A stretch of 64,000 nt of DNA from Aquilaria yunnanensis. Its lineage: Eukaryota > Streptophyta > Magnoliopsida > Malvales > Thymelaeaceae. A model generated the notes under the pieces. It did no database searches. It was not told the DNA's origin and saw nothing but the letters and a program-made list of their open reading frames with translations. Both the position numbers and the translations under genes were made by a program. The DNA is taken from contig CM077598.1 of assembly GCA_039654915.1 (NCBI GenBank), forward strand, positions 78,210,041-78,274,040, in the 5' to 3' direction. This document shows positions 35,936 through 44,910 of this stretch, one piece after another; position 1 is the stretch's first letter; the number at the start of each line of letters is the position of its first letter.

Positions 35936-36709
35936 TTGGTATGTTGCTCCCACATTTTTAAGGCCAAAGGGCATTCTAACGTAGTAGTAAGTCCCAATTT
36001 CGGTAATGAATGCAACTTTTTCCTCATCTTCGGGATTCATTCAAATTTGGTGATATTTGATAAAGGCATCGAGGAAGCTAAGCAGACCATATTCGGTAGT
36101 AGAGTCTACCAATTGGTCTATTGGTGGCAAAGGATACGAGTCTTTTGGATAGGCACCATTTATGTTTCGGAAGTGGATGCACATCCAGAGCTTATCACTC
36201 CCCTCCTTCATTGCAACAACTACATTGCTTTGCCATTCGGGGTGCTTGACCTCTCTTGTTATTCCCACCTTTGTTAACCATTGGACTTCAGTTTTAACAA
36301 AGTTGTTCTTACACGCCAAAAGGCTATGTTTTTTAGCCGAATAGGCTTCACCTCTGAACACACTTTAAGACAATGTTGGATTATACCAGGGTCCACCCCA
36401 GGCATATCACTCAGCGAGTAGGCAAATAGATCTTTGTTCATTAATAGAAGGGATACAAGCTTTTCCTTGTCACCTTTGGCCAATTTTTTCCCCACTCTGG
36501 TACTTCAGCCTAGGACAACCTCTACATCCTCTATTTCTATTTTTTCAAAGTCACATCTTTCGTCTTCACTTGCCATGCTCTTCTATTCCGAAGTTTGTGC
36601 ATGCACTTTTATTGGGCTCTATCTTGCCTTCATAAAGACTTTCCTTACTTCAACTTGATCAATGAATATTTCTGCGTCCTCTTCCTTTGTGTTGAACATG
36701 ACTGTTAGG
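35936..36709 (-). pseudogene. Element C reverse transcriptase fragment
   Basis: Frame 36041-36361 carries CKNNFVKTEVQWL, EWQSNVVVAMKEGS, MCIHFRNING, PLPPIDQLVDS and SFLDAF, the Tat RT N-terminal half. Frame 36274-36495 carries LLMNKDLFAYS and MPGVDPGIIQH upstream of RT. Cys/His changes such as MCIDF to MCIHF and several frame breaks mark decay. It stops at the LTR E boundary within the segment equivalent to YLTVTFATKDG of B. Confidence 0.87.
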
Positions 36710-36796
36710 TGTTAGTGTTATGCCCAAAAAGCCAATAATGAGATGATTGTATTTTTTTTTTTTTTGCACATTCAGTCATGATATTTTATTAAGGCA
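36710..36796 (+). repeat. LTR E, left piece (family of the solo LTR)
   Basis: TGTTAGTGTTATGCCC and the following bases match the reverse complement of 22916-23000, including AGATGATTGTATTTTT and ATATTTTATT. The sequence breaks at about 36797 where element F begins. A longer T run (36751-36766) is the main difference. Confidence 0.85.
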
Positions 36797-37302
36797 TTAA
36801 TAAAGGAAGCCTCTGACATGCCGCCCACAAGCCCTACACGTCACATCAGAACGGCGAACTGACACGCCGTAGCCGCCCCAGTCCTAACACAACCTGTCCG
36901 GGTCTGGGGCTAAAGGAGGCTGCAAACGGCTGCCTGTCCCCTAGGTCCAAAAGTACAGATCAAATCCGACCGAACACGTGTCATGATCTGAACGGACCAG
37001 CTACTCCTATAAATACTAGGAAATGGGACTGGGCAAAGGATAGGCATTTTCCTCCCTCTGAGAAAACACAAAACAGGCAAGACACTTGATCCCTTACTGT
37101 TCTTCCTCCACTTTCACTCAGAAAACTGACTTGGGCGTCGGAGGGTCCTCCCCAGAAAAGCAAACCGGGGACCTCCTAACCTCTTCTTTGAGCTTTTCAG
37201 GCACACTCAGCTGGGAAACCAGAGCTCCAGGCGCTCGCCTCCTCAGGAAGTCTCTCCACCTGTCAACATGACAGCAAACGAAGATGCCTTGGGGCATCAA
37301 CT
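36797..37302 (+). repeat. Element F left LTR, 3' part only
   Basis: It begins within the AAGGAAGCCTCTGACA segment shared by all Tat LTRs here. It has CACGTG (36976), CCTATAAATA (about 37005-37014) and ends GGGGCATCA. It is joined directly to pol at 37303 with no primer site. Confidence 0.8.
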
Positions 37303-37719
37303 CCCTTCTCACTCGTCTTCGGAACAGAGGCCATCATCCCTATCGAGATAGTTAGACCATCAGTACGGGTGCAAGTATTTGATGAAGGAGGAAACGACCT
37401 CGGCCTAAGAACGAAGCTCGACCTCATCGGCGAACACAGAGAAATAGCTGAGCTGAGAAGAAAAGCTTTCCAGCAAAGAGTGGCCGCGGCTATAAATTTA
37501 CGAGCCAGGCCAAAAGAAATCAAAAAAGGGGACCTCGTTCTCCGAAAGGCTGACTTTGCAGCCCGAAAGCCATCTCACGGGGTATTTCGCCCGAACTGGG
37601 AAGGACCTTATCTGGTTCTTGCCGAAGTACGAAAAGGCGTGTACAAACTTGGTGACACCGAAGGCGTAGAATTGAAAAACACTTGGCACTCAAATGCCTT
37701 GAAGAAATTCTACGCTTAA
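37303..37719 (+). pseudogene. Element F integrase C-terminal fragment
   Basis: It starts at TPFSLVFGTEAIIP and runs to LKKFYA with the usual stop. It contains AFQQRVAAAINL and the GPY motif (WEGPYLVLAEVRKG). The fragment is open, but the catalytic core and everything upstream are gone; the ATG at 37369 is internal and not a real start. The junction with the LTR lies at ACTCCC. Confidence 0.88.
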
Positions 37720-37854
37720 GATGGAGCGGAAGGATTGTGTTGTGCAAAAAATATCCTAAGTACAGAATGTCCTTGAGAAAAAATTCATAAGTGTACAAAA
37801 TGGTGCAAGACAGAATTCCGTGAAGGTGTTCGCCATAAAAAAGCGCAGATGTGA

Positions 37855-38175
37855 TTTTCCGAAGTCCCTTGAGCCATCATGCTCGGGAAAATGGAAAACA
37901 AAAACTTTGCGAAAGTACTCGCCGCAAAAAGCGCATATGTGATTTTCCGAAGTCCCTTGAGCCATCATGCTCGGGAAAATGGAAAACAAAAATTTTGCGA
38001 AAGTACTCGCCGCAAAAAGCGCAGATGTGATTTTCCGAAGTCCCTTGAGCCATCATGCTCGGGAAAGTGGGAAACAAAAATCTTGCGAAAATACTTGTCG
38101 AAAAAAGCGGATAATAAATTTTGGTGATTGCAGGTTTCCCGAAGTCTCTTGAGCGAACTTGTTCGGGACAATGGA
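37855..38175 (+). repeat. Element F 88-bp hairpin tandem array
   Basis: GAAGTCCCTT starts at 37861, 37949 and 38037, exactly 88 bases apart. Each is followed by GAGC-CATCAT-GCTCGGGA, so each unit holds the hairpin. Units are nearly identical, and a diverged unit follows at about 38141. This is the most homogeneous array in the window, indicating recent local amplification. Confidence 0.9.
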
Positions 38176-38306
38176 AATGCAAAATCTTGCAAAAAGACTT
38201 AGCCAAAAAATATATTCATTGAGAATGATCAGGCTTACAAAGAAGAAGTGCCCGAAGAAGGAACACAAAAACGAAGAGGAAAAAAGGAAAAGGCCCCTAA
38301 AACAGC

Positions 38307-40606
38307 CTAAGGGTTCTCGGCGTTCCGAGAGCCACCAGCCTCTGTGCCCTTTTCCACCACCTTCGGCGCCGGAATTGTCGAAGGCAGGTTCAGGTGCTCG
38401 ATTTTTGACCAGGACCACCGAGGCCCCTCGGGAATGTTGAGAGCTTCCAAAAAAGAGAGGTCCAGACCTGGGAACCTCTCAAGGACTTGGTGTCGAGCAA
38501 GGCAGAATCCGTCTTGGAAGGCGACCTTGGTCATTTGGTCGAATTTTTCCTTCTCAACCTCAAGGTCCTCGAGCTCGTCCTTCAAGTCTGCAACCTCCTT
38601 CTTCAGCGCCTTCACCCTCTTCTTCGCATCGGGCTCCTTCTTCAAAGACTGGACCTTGGCTTCGAGAGCCTTTTTCTCACTCACCAACGACCGAATGAGA
38701 TTGTCAGAATCTGACTTATCTTTGAGAAGGTCTTGGTTGGCAGCAAGCATCCCTTTCACCTGATCGCCGAGGTTAGCAATCTTCAGAAAGGAGTTCTTCT
38801 CAAGATCTTCCTTCTCCTTCCGGAACTCCTCCCGAAGGGCAGCAACTTCTTTCTTCGCAGCATCTGACAGCTGCTGGTTCTTGGCGATCAATGCCGAGCG
38901 CGTGACCTTCGCTTTCTCTAAGGTCTCTAAGGCCGAAGCTCAGAACGCCGCTTGCCTGGCCACCCGAACTCGGAGAAAGCCGGCTCATACGGTCCGGATG
39001 GGCCGCCGCAATAGCCTTGAAGGAGGCCTCTGTAAGCACCCCCTTCAAAATCTGTTTCGCCATTTCAGGACAGTCTTCGGAGTACATGTTCATATCCTCC
39101 GTGAATGTCCAGAAAGGCTCTTTTGGTATCTTCCCTTGCGGGACTTTGGCGTCGCGAAGGGCCCGCGCCTTCGCGTGTTCGGCCGCCTAGTTCGGGGTAA
39201 GCAACTCCCTTGCATGGCAAAAATGAGAAGCAGGTCAGAGACAAAGGAAAATTCAGAAAAACAAAAGAGCCATACTTGTTCTGAAAACAACAAACCTGGC
39301 AGTACTTCGACCACGACATCCTCAGAGTCCTGAGACTCCTCGGTCGAAATCGCCTTGCCTTTCTTCTTGCTCCGCTCCTCGGCAGAAGGAGCCTCTGCCA
39401 CGGCCTCCATAAGGGCCTGCGGCACAGAAGGGCTCTAGGGAGGGACGTCGGCGGAACTAACCTCGACAGCGGCAGGGACCTCGGCAGAAGCCTCGGTCAG
39501 CGGAATCTCGACTGCCCCAGGCTCCTCATCAGCCTCCTCGGAAATTTCCTCCAGAGGAACCTGGGCAGTTTTCTTTGCCCGTTTCGCCGAAGGCCCAGCG
39601 CCAGTGGACTTCCGCCTTCGGGAAGCCGCCTTCTTTGTCTGATCGCCCTTCTCCACCTGGCCGGAGAGAAGGGACTTGTAAAATGCAGCAGTCCCGTCGC
39701 CCATCTCTGAAAAAGAAAAAAGACATCAGCGTAAGTCCGAGGGAAAAACAACAAGGGAGTAGAAGATAACTCACTTTCGACAAACGTTTCGAAAGAGATT
39801 TCCTCCCGAAGGAGCTGCACCAACCAGGAATCCTTCCCGGCGATGGCAGGAGCCGGCATCTCGAGGTCGGTCTCTTGCTCCTTAACCACCTTTAACTCCC
39901 GGAGGACCTCTTCGGTCATCAACCTCCAGTTGATAGGGAAGGGGTACAGATTGCGCGGAGCGACCTCGGGAGCCCAGTCAGAGACGGTGCGGATGGGGCC
40001 GTCGAAGTCCGCAAAAGTGGAAGCCAACTCTAGAGTTAGCAACAACCTCGGATCAACGATGCCCACATCTAACCTTCCCTAAGCCCATTTGGTCAGAACA
40101 TACGACCAGGCCTCCTCCATCTTCAGGAAGAAGAATTTCTGTTGCCACCCCCGCCAGCTGTCCTTGGTGGCGAAGGTGAACATGAATTTTTTGCTCCTGG
40201 ATCCCAGAGGTAGCATAAAGTAGAAGCCACCCTTTGGGACCACGAAGAGCTTGTAGTACTGCATGAAGATTATAAAATGGGGATTTATCCCGAAGACGCC
40301 ACACATACAGAGGAAGGCGTTAAAATAACAGTACGAGTTCGGGGGAAGCTGATTCACAGCAATGCCATGAAATTGGCAGAACTCGCAAACCATCGTCGGG
40401 GGAGGATACCGAAGTTCGGCCTTCAGCTGGGCTCGAAAAATGGTAACCTCGGTACTACGGTTTGAAAAAGCATAGTGGTCAGGTTGTGGCTGCCGGGTAA
40501 TGGCGTAAGAAGGAAGAAAGAACTTCTTCTTTCACCTCTCTAATTTTTTAGGGGTAGTGCAACAAGGATGGGATAAAAGAGGCTGCCAGCTCTCAGGGAT
40601 AGGCAT
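38307..40606 (-). pseudogene. Element F antisense gene, broken
   Basis: Exon 1 runs 40606-39775 from MPIPESW; the upstream MST of A2 is lost. Donor GTGAGT and acceptor CAG bound intron 1 (39774-39707). Exon 2 is 39706-39296 (411 nt, as in A2). Stops: TGA at 40534-40532, TAG at 40081-40079, and more in exons 2 and 3. The exon 3 acceptor reads CAA instead of CAG near 39213. About 110 bp covering the exon 3/intron 3/exon 4 border is deleted near 38990. The exon 4 coiled coil (38307-38891) is open and ends like A2. Confidence 0.8.
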
Positions 40607-40849
40607 TTTGGACAGAAAAATGAGTTCGAAAAAGACAAGAAAACAGTTTCCGGAAAAAACTCGAAAGAACAGAGGGATCAAAACACTCTGGGAAACAAAA
40701 ACCCACCAAAAGATTTGCCAAAATCTGAGGTCGCCGTCGTGAAAGGTTGCCGGAAAAAAGCTCTGTTAAGACAGGTCCGCCAAAGGAAGAGAAAGCGCAG
40801 AAAAAAAGACAAGCAGGGAAAAAGCAGAAGCAAAAGCAGAAGGGCCTAT

Positions 40850-40895
40850 GACGGAATGGGCTATTTATAGGCCAAGGGTGGGTAACCGAAACGTC
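40850..40895 (-). promoter_or_regulatory. TATA promoter of element F antisense gene
   Basis: On the minus strand CTATAAATAG occupies 40870-40861, preceded by CGGTTACCCACCCTTGGC. It lies about 255 bases upstream of the antisense ATG. The same block is in B and, altered, in A2 and G. Confidence 0.65.
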
Positions 40896-41360
40896 GTCAT
40901 AAGTGCCCTTTGAAGGTGAACCGTCGCCATAACTGCTCTCTGCGCCTGAAAACACGTGCTCTTTGCAATCGACGCGACTCTCCTCCAGTGACAGAGTGCC
41001 ACGTGTCAAACCACCGCGCCAAAATAGGGGACACATCTTCTGATATCCCTAAAAAACTGGGACGCATCACTCAGACTGACACGCTTGGCCATCAGACGCG
41101 ACTCTGCACAGACCTGCAAAAGCAAAGAAGCAGGTTGCCTCGAAGACACCGAAAGATGGGCTATGGACGAACAGCCCGTACCTTCGGGCAAGAGGAGTAT
41201 CTTCGACACAGGCTTTGCCTCGGAGACACCAAAAAACAGGCCAAAGCCGGGCAGCCCACACCTTCGGGCAAGAGGTGTACCTTCGACACAGGGGTTACTC
41301 TCTATAGACTCCCACAGAACAACCTTGGAAAGAGATGCAAAACCAAAGTCTTCACTTCGG

Positions 41361-41379
41361 CTTTCTGAAGGGGCGCATG
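41361..41379 (+). promoter_or_regulatory. Polypurine tract of element F
   Basis: GGCTTTCTGAAGGGGCGCATG precedes the LTR start TGATAGCC. It has one more C interruption than A2. Confidence 0.7.
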
Positions 41380-42237
41380 TGATAGCCAAAGTCTATCGCC
41401 TCTATCTGGCCGAACTCCCTGCCACAAGAATGGCCAGAAGGAACCTAGCGCTACCCGAGAAAAGGTGGGACCATACACCTCGGGAGATAGCCGAAGAGCT
41501 CCGACCCCGGCACGCCAGGAAACCTGAGGATACTACTAGCCCCCCAAGGTTGTCAACAGATCGCCTTTGGAAAAGAGGCACCAGCTATTGCGGGCCGAAC
41601 ATGATCTTTCCGAAGGTGGAACTCCCTGAAGATGGGAACCCCCGAACTGAGGGTATGTTTCCCGAAGAGGCACCGTCCGTACCAGAGGACGACCCCGCCC
41701 AGGGAGCTCGGGAGTACTGCAGGAGCATTTAAGGAAGCCTCTGACATGTCGCCCACAGACATCACAAGTTGCCTCAAACGGCGCCCTGACACGCCGACGC
41801 CACCAAAGTCACATCATGGCCCATCTCGGCCCAAGGCTCAAGGGGCCTGCCACCGGCTACTTGCCCCCTACGCCCAGAAATTCAGGAACATCTGACCGTA
41901 CACGTGTCAAGATCTGAACGGGCTAGGCACTCCTATAAATACCAGGGAATACACCCTGGCAGGGGGCTGGCAAATATCCTAACTCCTCACTCTGAGAAAG
42001 TACTACCAGGCGAGTTCACTGAACCCCTCAGTGCTATTTCCTCTGCCTTCTCTCAGCACCACTGACTTGGGCATCGGAGGCTCCTCCCTGGAAAAACACC
42101 CCGGGGACCTCCTAACCCAGTTTTTCTAAGCATCTCAGGTACTCTCCCTTGGGCGAAACGGCCACTAGGCGTTCTTCCTCTCCGGGAGTCCTTCCATCAG
42201 TCACCATGACTACCAATGATGAAGGCCCCGGGCATCA
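41380..42237 (+). repeat. Element F 3' LTR
   Basis: 858 bp from TGATAGCC to GGGCATCA. It contains CACGTG (about 41900) and CCTATAAATACC (about 41933). It is close to the A2 LTR in its first half. An ATG equivalent to the gag start of A2 lies near its end (ATGACTACCAATG). After 42237 the sequence of LTR E resumes. Confidence 0.88.
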
Positions 42238-43189
42238 TTGGGTATGTCACATATCATGCGGAGGGATTTGTATGATCAAGATGGGATTTGTCCCTCCTAT
42301 GTAATGGGAGTGATATCTTTGGGCCCCTTGATAGAGTGAGACTTAGAAAATGCATGGCCATGCTCCGATGAGTTGATATATGATATCAATGTCGTCAGTT
42401 TAAGTTGGTCTACTCGGTAATCAAGAAACCAAAGATTGGGCTATACGAGAGTGACACATTCCATGTCTCGTGCTTAGTCTTGATATCTTGGACAAAGGGA
42501 CAATGGCATATATCGGTGATGATCATAAAGGTTTAATCGATTCACTGACAATCTTGTCACTTGGGTAGCAATGATGTGTTGCTAGACACCGCTCATTGCT
42601 TATGATCATAAATGTGATTTATGATCATTGCCAACATGGCAAGAGCCTATTGGGTCGCACACATAGAGCTATTTGGATCATTAGAGTGCATGGGCTAATT
42701 ATTTGGGTTATGGTTTCACTTTAATTTCGTATTAATAATGGGCCAAGGAGTTGAGCCATTATTAAGCCCGAAATTAAATCCTAATTGGATTAGGGCTTTG
42801 AAACCCATTAGGCCTGGAAGTTGAGTCTCACTATAAATACAACTTTTAAGTGAGAAATTCGCAGGTCTCCTTGCCCTAGCCTCCCAAAAGGACAGCCGCA
42901 CTCTTCTCTTGCAATTCCTAGGAGGATGCAAGCTAGCACTGCGAGCGCAAGAGAAACGCATCTGCTGGGACGCGGTGGAAGCGTGGTGATCCCGAGAGGC
43001 TCGTGTGGATACCATAGAGAGCCTGAACACATCAACTGTTCAGGTTTTGTGATTCGAATCTACAGTTGAGTGAGAGATCTCAACCGAAAATTAGGTATGA
43101 AATTTTCGAACATCCGGTTTACCCCGTTTCACTTGGATCCTAGAGGGTTTCGGTTAAATTCCGCTGCGCTGTTTGGCTCCCAAAACTGA
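42238..43189 (+). repeat. LTR E, right piece
   Basis: Reverse complement of about 21597-22543 with few differences. It contains CTATAAATAC (42831-42840) on the plus strand, which sets its orientation. It ends ...GGCTCCCAAAACTGA, not the family's CCCAACA end, so the 3' terminus is altered. TAGGT occurs at both outer borders (36706-36710 and 43190-43194) and might be a target duplication. A 104-codon minus-strand frame (42716-43030) is also in the solo LTR; I do not call it a gene. Confidence 0.82.
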
Positions 43190-43199
43190 TAGGTATGAG

Positions 43200-43204
43200 A
43201 TACC
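43200..43204. other. Target-site duplication of element B, left copy (ATACC)
   Basis: ATACC at 43200-43204 is repeated at 54354-54358, flanking TGATGGCC...GGCTATCA. This fixes the element B ends. Confidence 0.95.
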
Positions 43205-44071
43205 TGATGGCCCAAGGCCTCATCGTTGTGAGTCATGATGACTGTTGAGGAGACTTCTAGGAGGAAGAACGCCTAGAAGGTGGATCGCCCCAAGGAGAAT
43301 ACCTGAAAAGCTGGTAAACAGGGTTAGGAGGCCCCCGGAGTGTTTTTCCGGGGGGGGAGCCTCCGACGCCCAAGTCAGTGGTGGCCGGAAGAAGGAGAAA
43401 GTCACTAGCTCAAAGAGAAAGGCAGAAAAGTCTCGCCTGGTATTTTCTCAGAGTGTGGGAGCTGTATATCCGGCCTGCCAACCTCCTGTCAAGTATTTAT
43501 TTCCTGTATATATAGGAATACCTAGCCCGTTCAGATCATGACACGTGTGCGGTCGGATGCTCCTGAACGTCTGGGCGTAGGGGACAGATAGTTGGTAACT
43601 AGATGGCCTCGAGCCTTGTGCTGAGACGGGCCATGATATGATTCTGATGGCGTCTGCGTGTCAGGGTGACTTTTTACGTCTGTGGTGGGACGTGTCAGAG
43701 GCTTCCTTAAATGCTTCCTTAAATGCGCCTGCCGTACTCCCGAGGTCCCTGGGCGAGGTCGTCCTCTAGTTCGGACAGAGCCTCTTCGGGAAGCCTACCC
43801 TCAGTTCGGGGGTTCCCAGTTCCAGGGGGTTCCGCCTTCGGGGATATCATATTCGGGCAGCAATGTCTGGTGCCACATTTCCGAAGGCGCGTTGTTCACA
43901 ACCTTGGGGGGCGAATGGAGTCCTCAAGTTTTACTGGCGTGCCGAGGCTCGGAGCTCTCAGGCTATCTGCCGAGGTGTATGATTCCACCTATTCCCGGGA
44001 AGCACCAGTTCTTCTGGCCGTTGCTGTGGCAGGGTATTCGGCCAGATTGAGGCGACAGCCTTTGGCTATCA
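43205..44071 (-). repeat. Element B 3' LTR
   Basis: 867 bp. In element sense it starts TGATAGCCAAAGGCTGTC at 44071 and ends GGGCCATCA at 43205. TATATATA lies at 43507-43514 and CACGTGT-like bases near 43540. Compared with the other LTR it has five extra bases near 44051 and one extra G in the run near 43350. Confidence 0.96.
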
Positions 44072-44090
44072 CATGCCCCCCTCTGGAAAG
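44072..44090 (-). promoter_or_regulatory. Polypurine tract of element B
   Basis: On the minus strand CTTTCCAGAGGGGGGCATG abuts the LTR start TGATAGCC, as in A2. Confidence 0.87.
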
Positions 44091-44589
44091 CCGAAGTGAA
44101 GACTTCGGTTTGCATCTCTTTCCGAGGTTGTCGTTGGGAGTCTTGTTGGGAAGCATAACCTGTTCCGAGGTCGCACCTTTTGCCCGAGGGTCTGGGCTGT
44201 TCGGCCTTGGCCTATTCTTTGGTGTCTCCGAGGCAAAGCCTGTACCGAAGATACACCTCTTGCCCAAAAGTCATGAGCTGTTCAGCCATAGCCTGTCTCT
44301 TGGTGTCCTCGAGGTGGCCTGCTTTTTATTTCTGCAGGTCTGATGGCCAAGCGTGTCAGACTGAGCGGCGCGTCTCCATTTCTCAGGGATGTCAGATGAC
44401 GTGTCCCAATCAGGAGGCGTGTCCCGGTTTTCCAGGCACGTTTGGGGAGGCACGTCCCCCATTTCTGCGCAGCGGTTGACACGTGGCTTCTTGCCATTGG
44501 AGGAGAGGCGCGTCATTTACAGAGGGCGCGCCTTTTCGGGTGCAGCGGGCAGTTACGGCGACGGTTCGCCTCCAATGGGTACTTATGAT

Positions 44590-44640
44590 GTTCTTTCGGT
44601 TACCCACCTTTGGCCTATAAATAGCCCATTCCATCATAAG
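44590..44640 (+). promoter_or_regulatory. TATA promoter of element B antisense gene
   Basis: CGGTTACCCACCTTTGGC is followed by CTATAAATAG, with TATAAATA at 44616-44623. The ATG is 288 bases downstream at 44911. The block is conserved at the same place in F and, with changes, in A2 and G. It lies outside the LTR and points away from it, so it can drive the antisense gene separately from the LTR promoter. Activity is inferred. Confidence 0.7.
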
Positions 44641-44910
44641 TCCCACTTACTGTTTTTCTGCTCTTTTTCTGCTCTGCCCTCTGTTCTTGCGTTTTATCTT
44701 GCTTTCTGTGGCGGAGCTTCTTTAATCAGAGCTTTTTCCTACCAACTTTCACGACGGCGTCCTCAGGCAAATCTTTTGGTGGGTTTTGATTTCCAGAGTA
44801 CTTGATTCCTCTGTTTTTCTGAGTTTTTCTGGAAAACTGTTGTTTTTTCCAAACTCGTCTTCTGAGTTTTTTCTGGAAACTATTTTCTTTTCCATCTCAA
44901 ACTCTTTTTC

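Larger units (their letters stand above)
19277..36709 (-). mobile_element. Element C: old Tat-lineage gypsy copy, broken into pieces
   Basis: Pieces at 19277-21577, 23006-25053 and 35936-36709 are collinear with element B in the same orientation. They comprise the antisense gene, then integrase C-terminus through second RNase H, then RT to the RT-proximal end of protease. They are separated by the solo LTR and element D. About 590 bp of RT/RNase H is missing at the D junction. The left end is cut by A. I cannot find its gag or LTRs in the window. Many stops and greater divergence than A2 or B indicate the oldest Tat copy here. Confidence 0.85.
36797..42237 (+). mobile_element. Element F: deleted Tat-lineage gypsy element inside LTR E
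   Basis: Left LTR remnant (36797-37302), then directly the integrase C-terminus, hairpin array, antisense gene, polypurine tract and full right LTR (41380-42237). Everything from the primer site through most of pol is missing. About 370 bp of LTR E is also absent at the insertion, so no target duplication remains. The left LTR is much more diverged from the right LTR than expected for one element, so inter-element recombination is likely. Confidence 0.82.

Noticed and set aside
38053..38418. 121-codon minus-strand frame over the element F array
   Set aside because: It spans the 88-bp repeats and the antisense gene 3' flank in a frame not kept in other copies.
43190..43204. GGTATGAGATACC after LTR E as a methionine-type primer site
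   Set aside because: Too many mismatches to TGGTATCAGAGCC, and the same bases are part of a 38-bp tandem unit.
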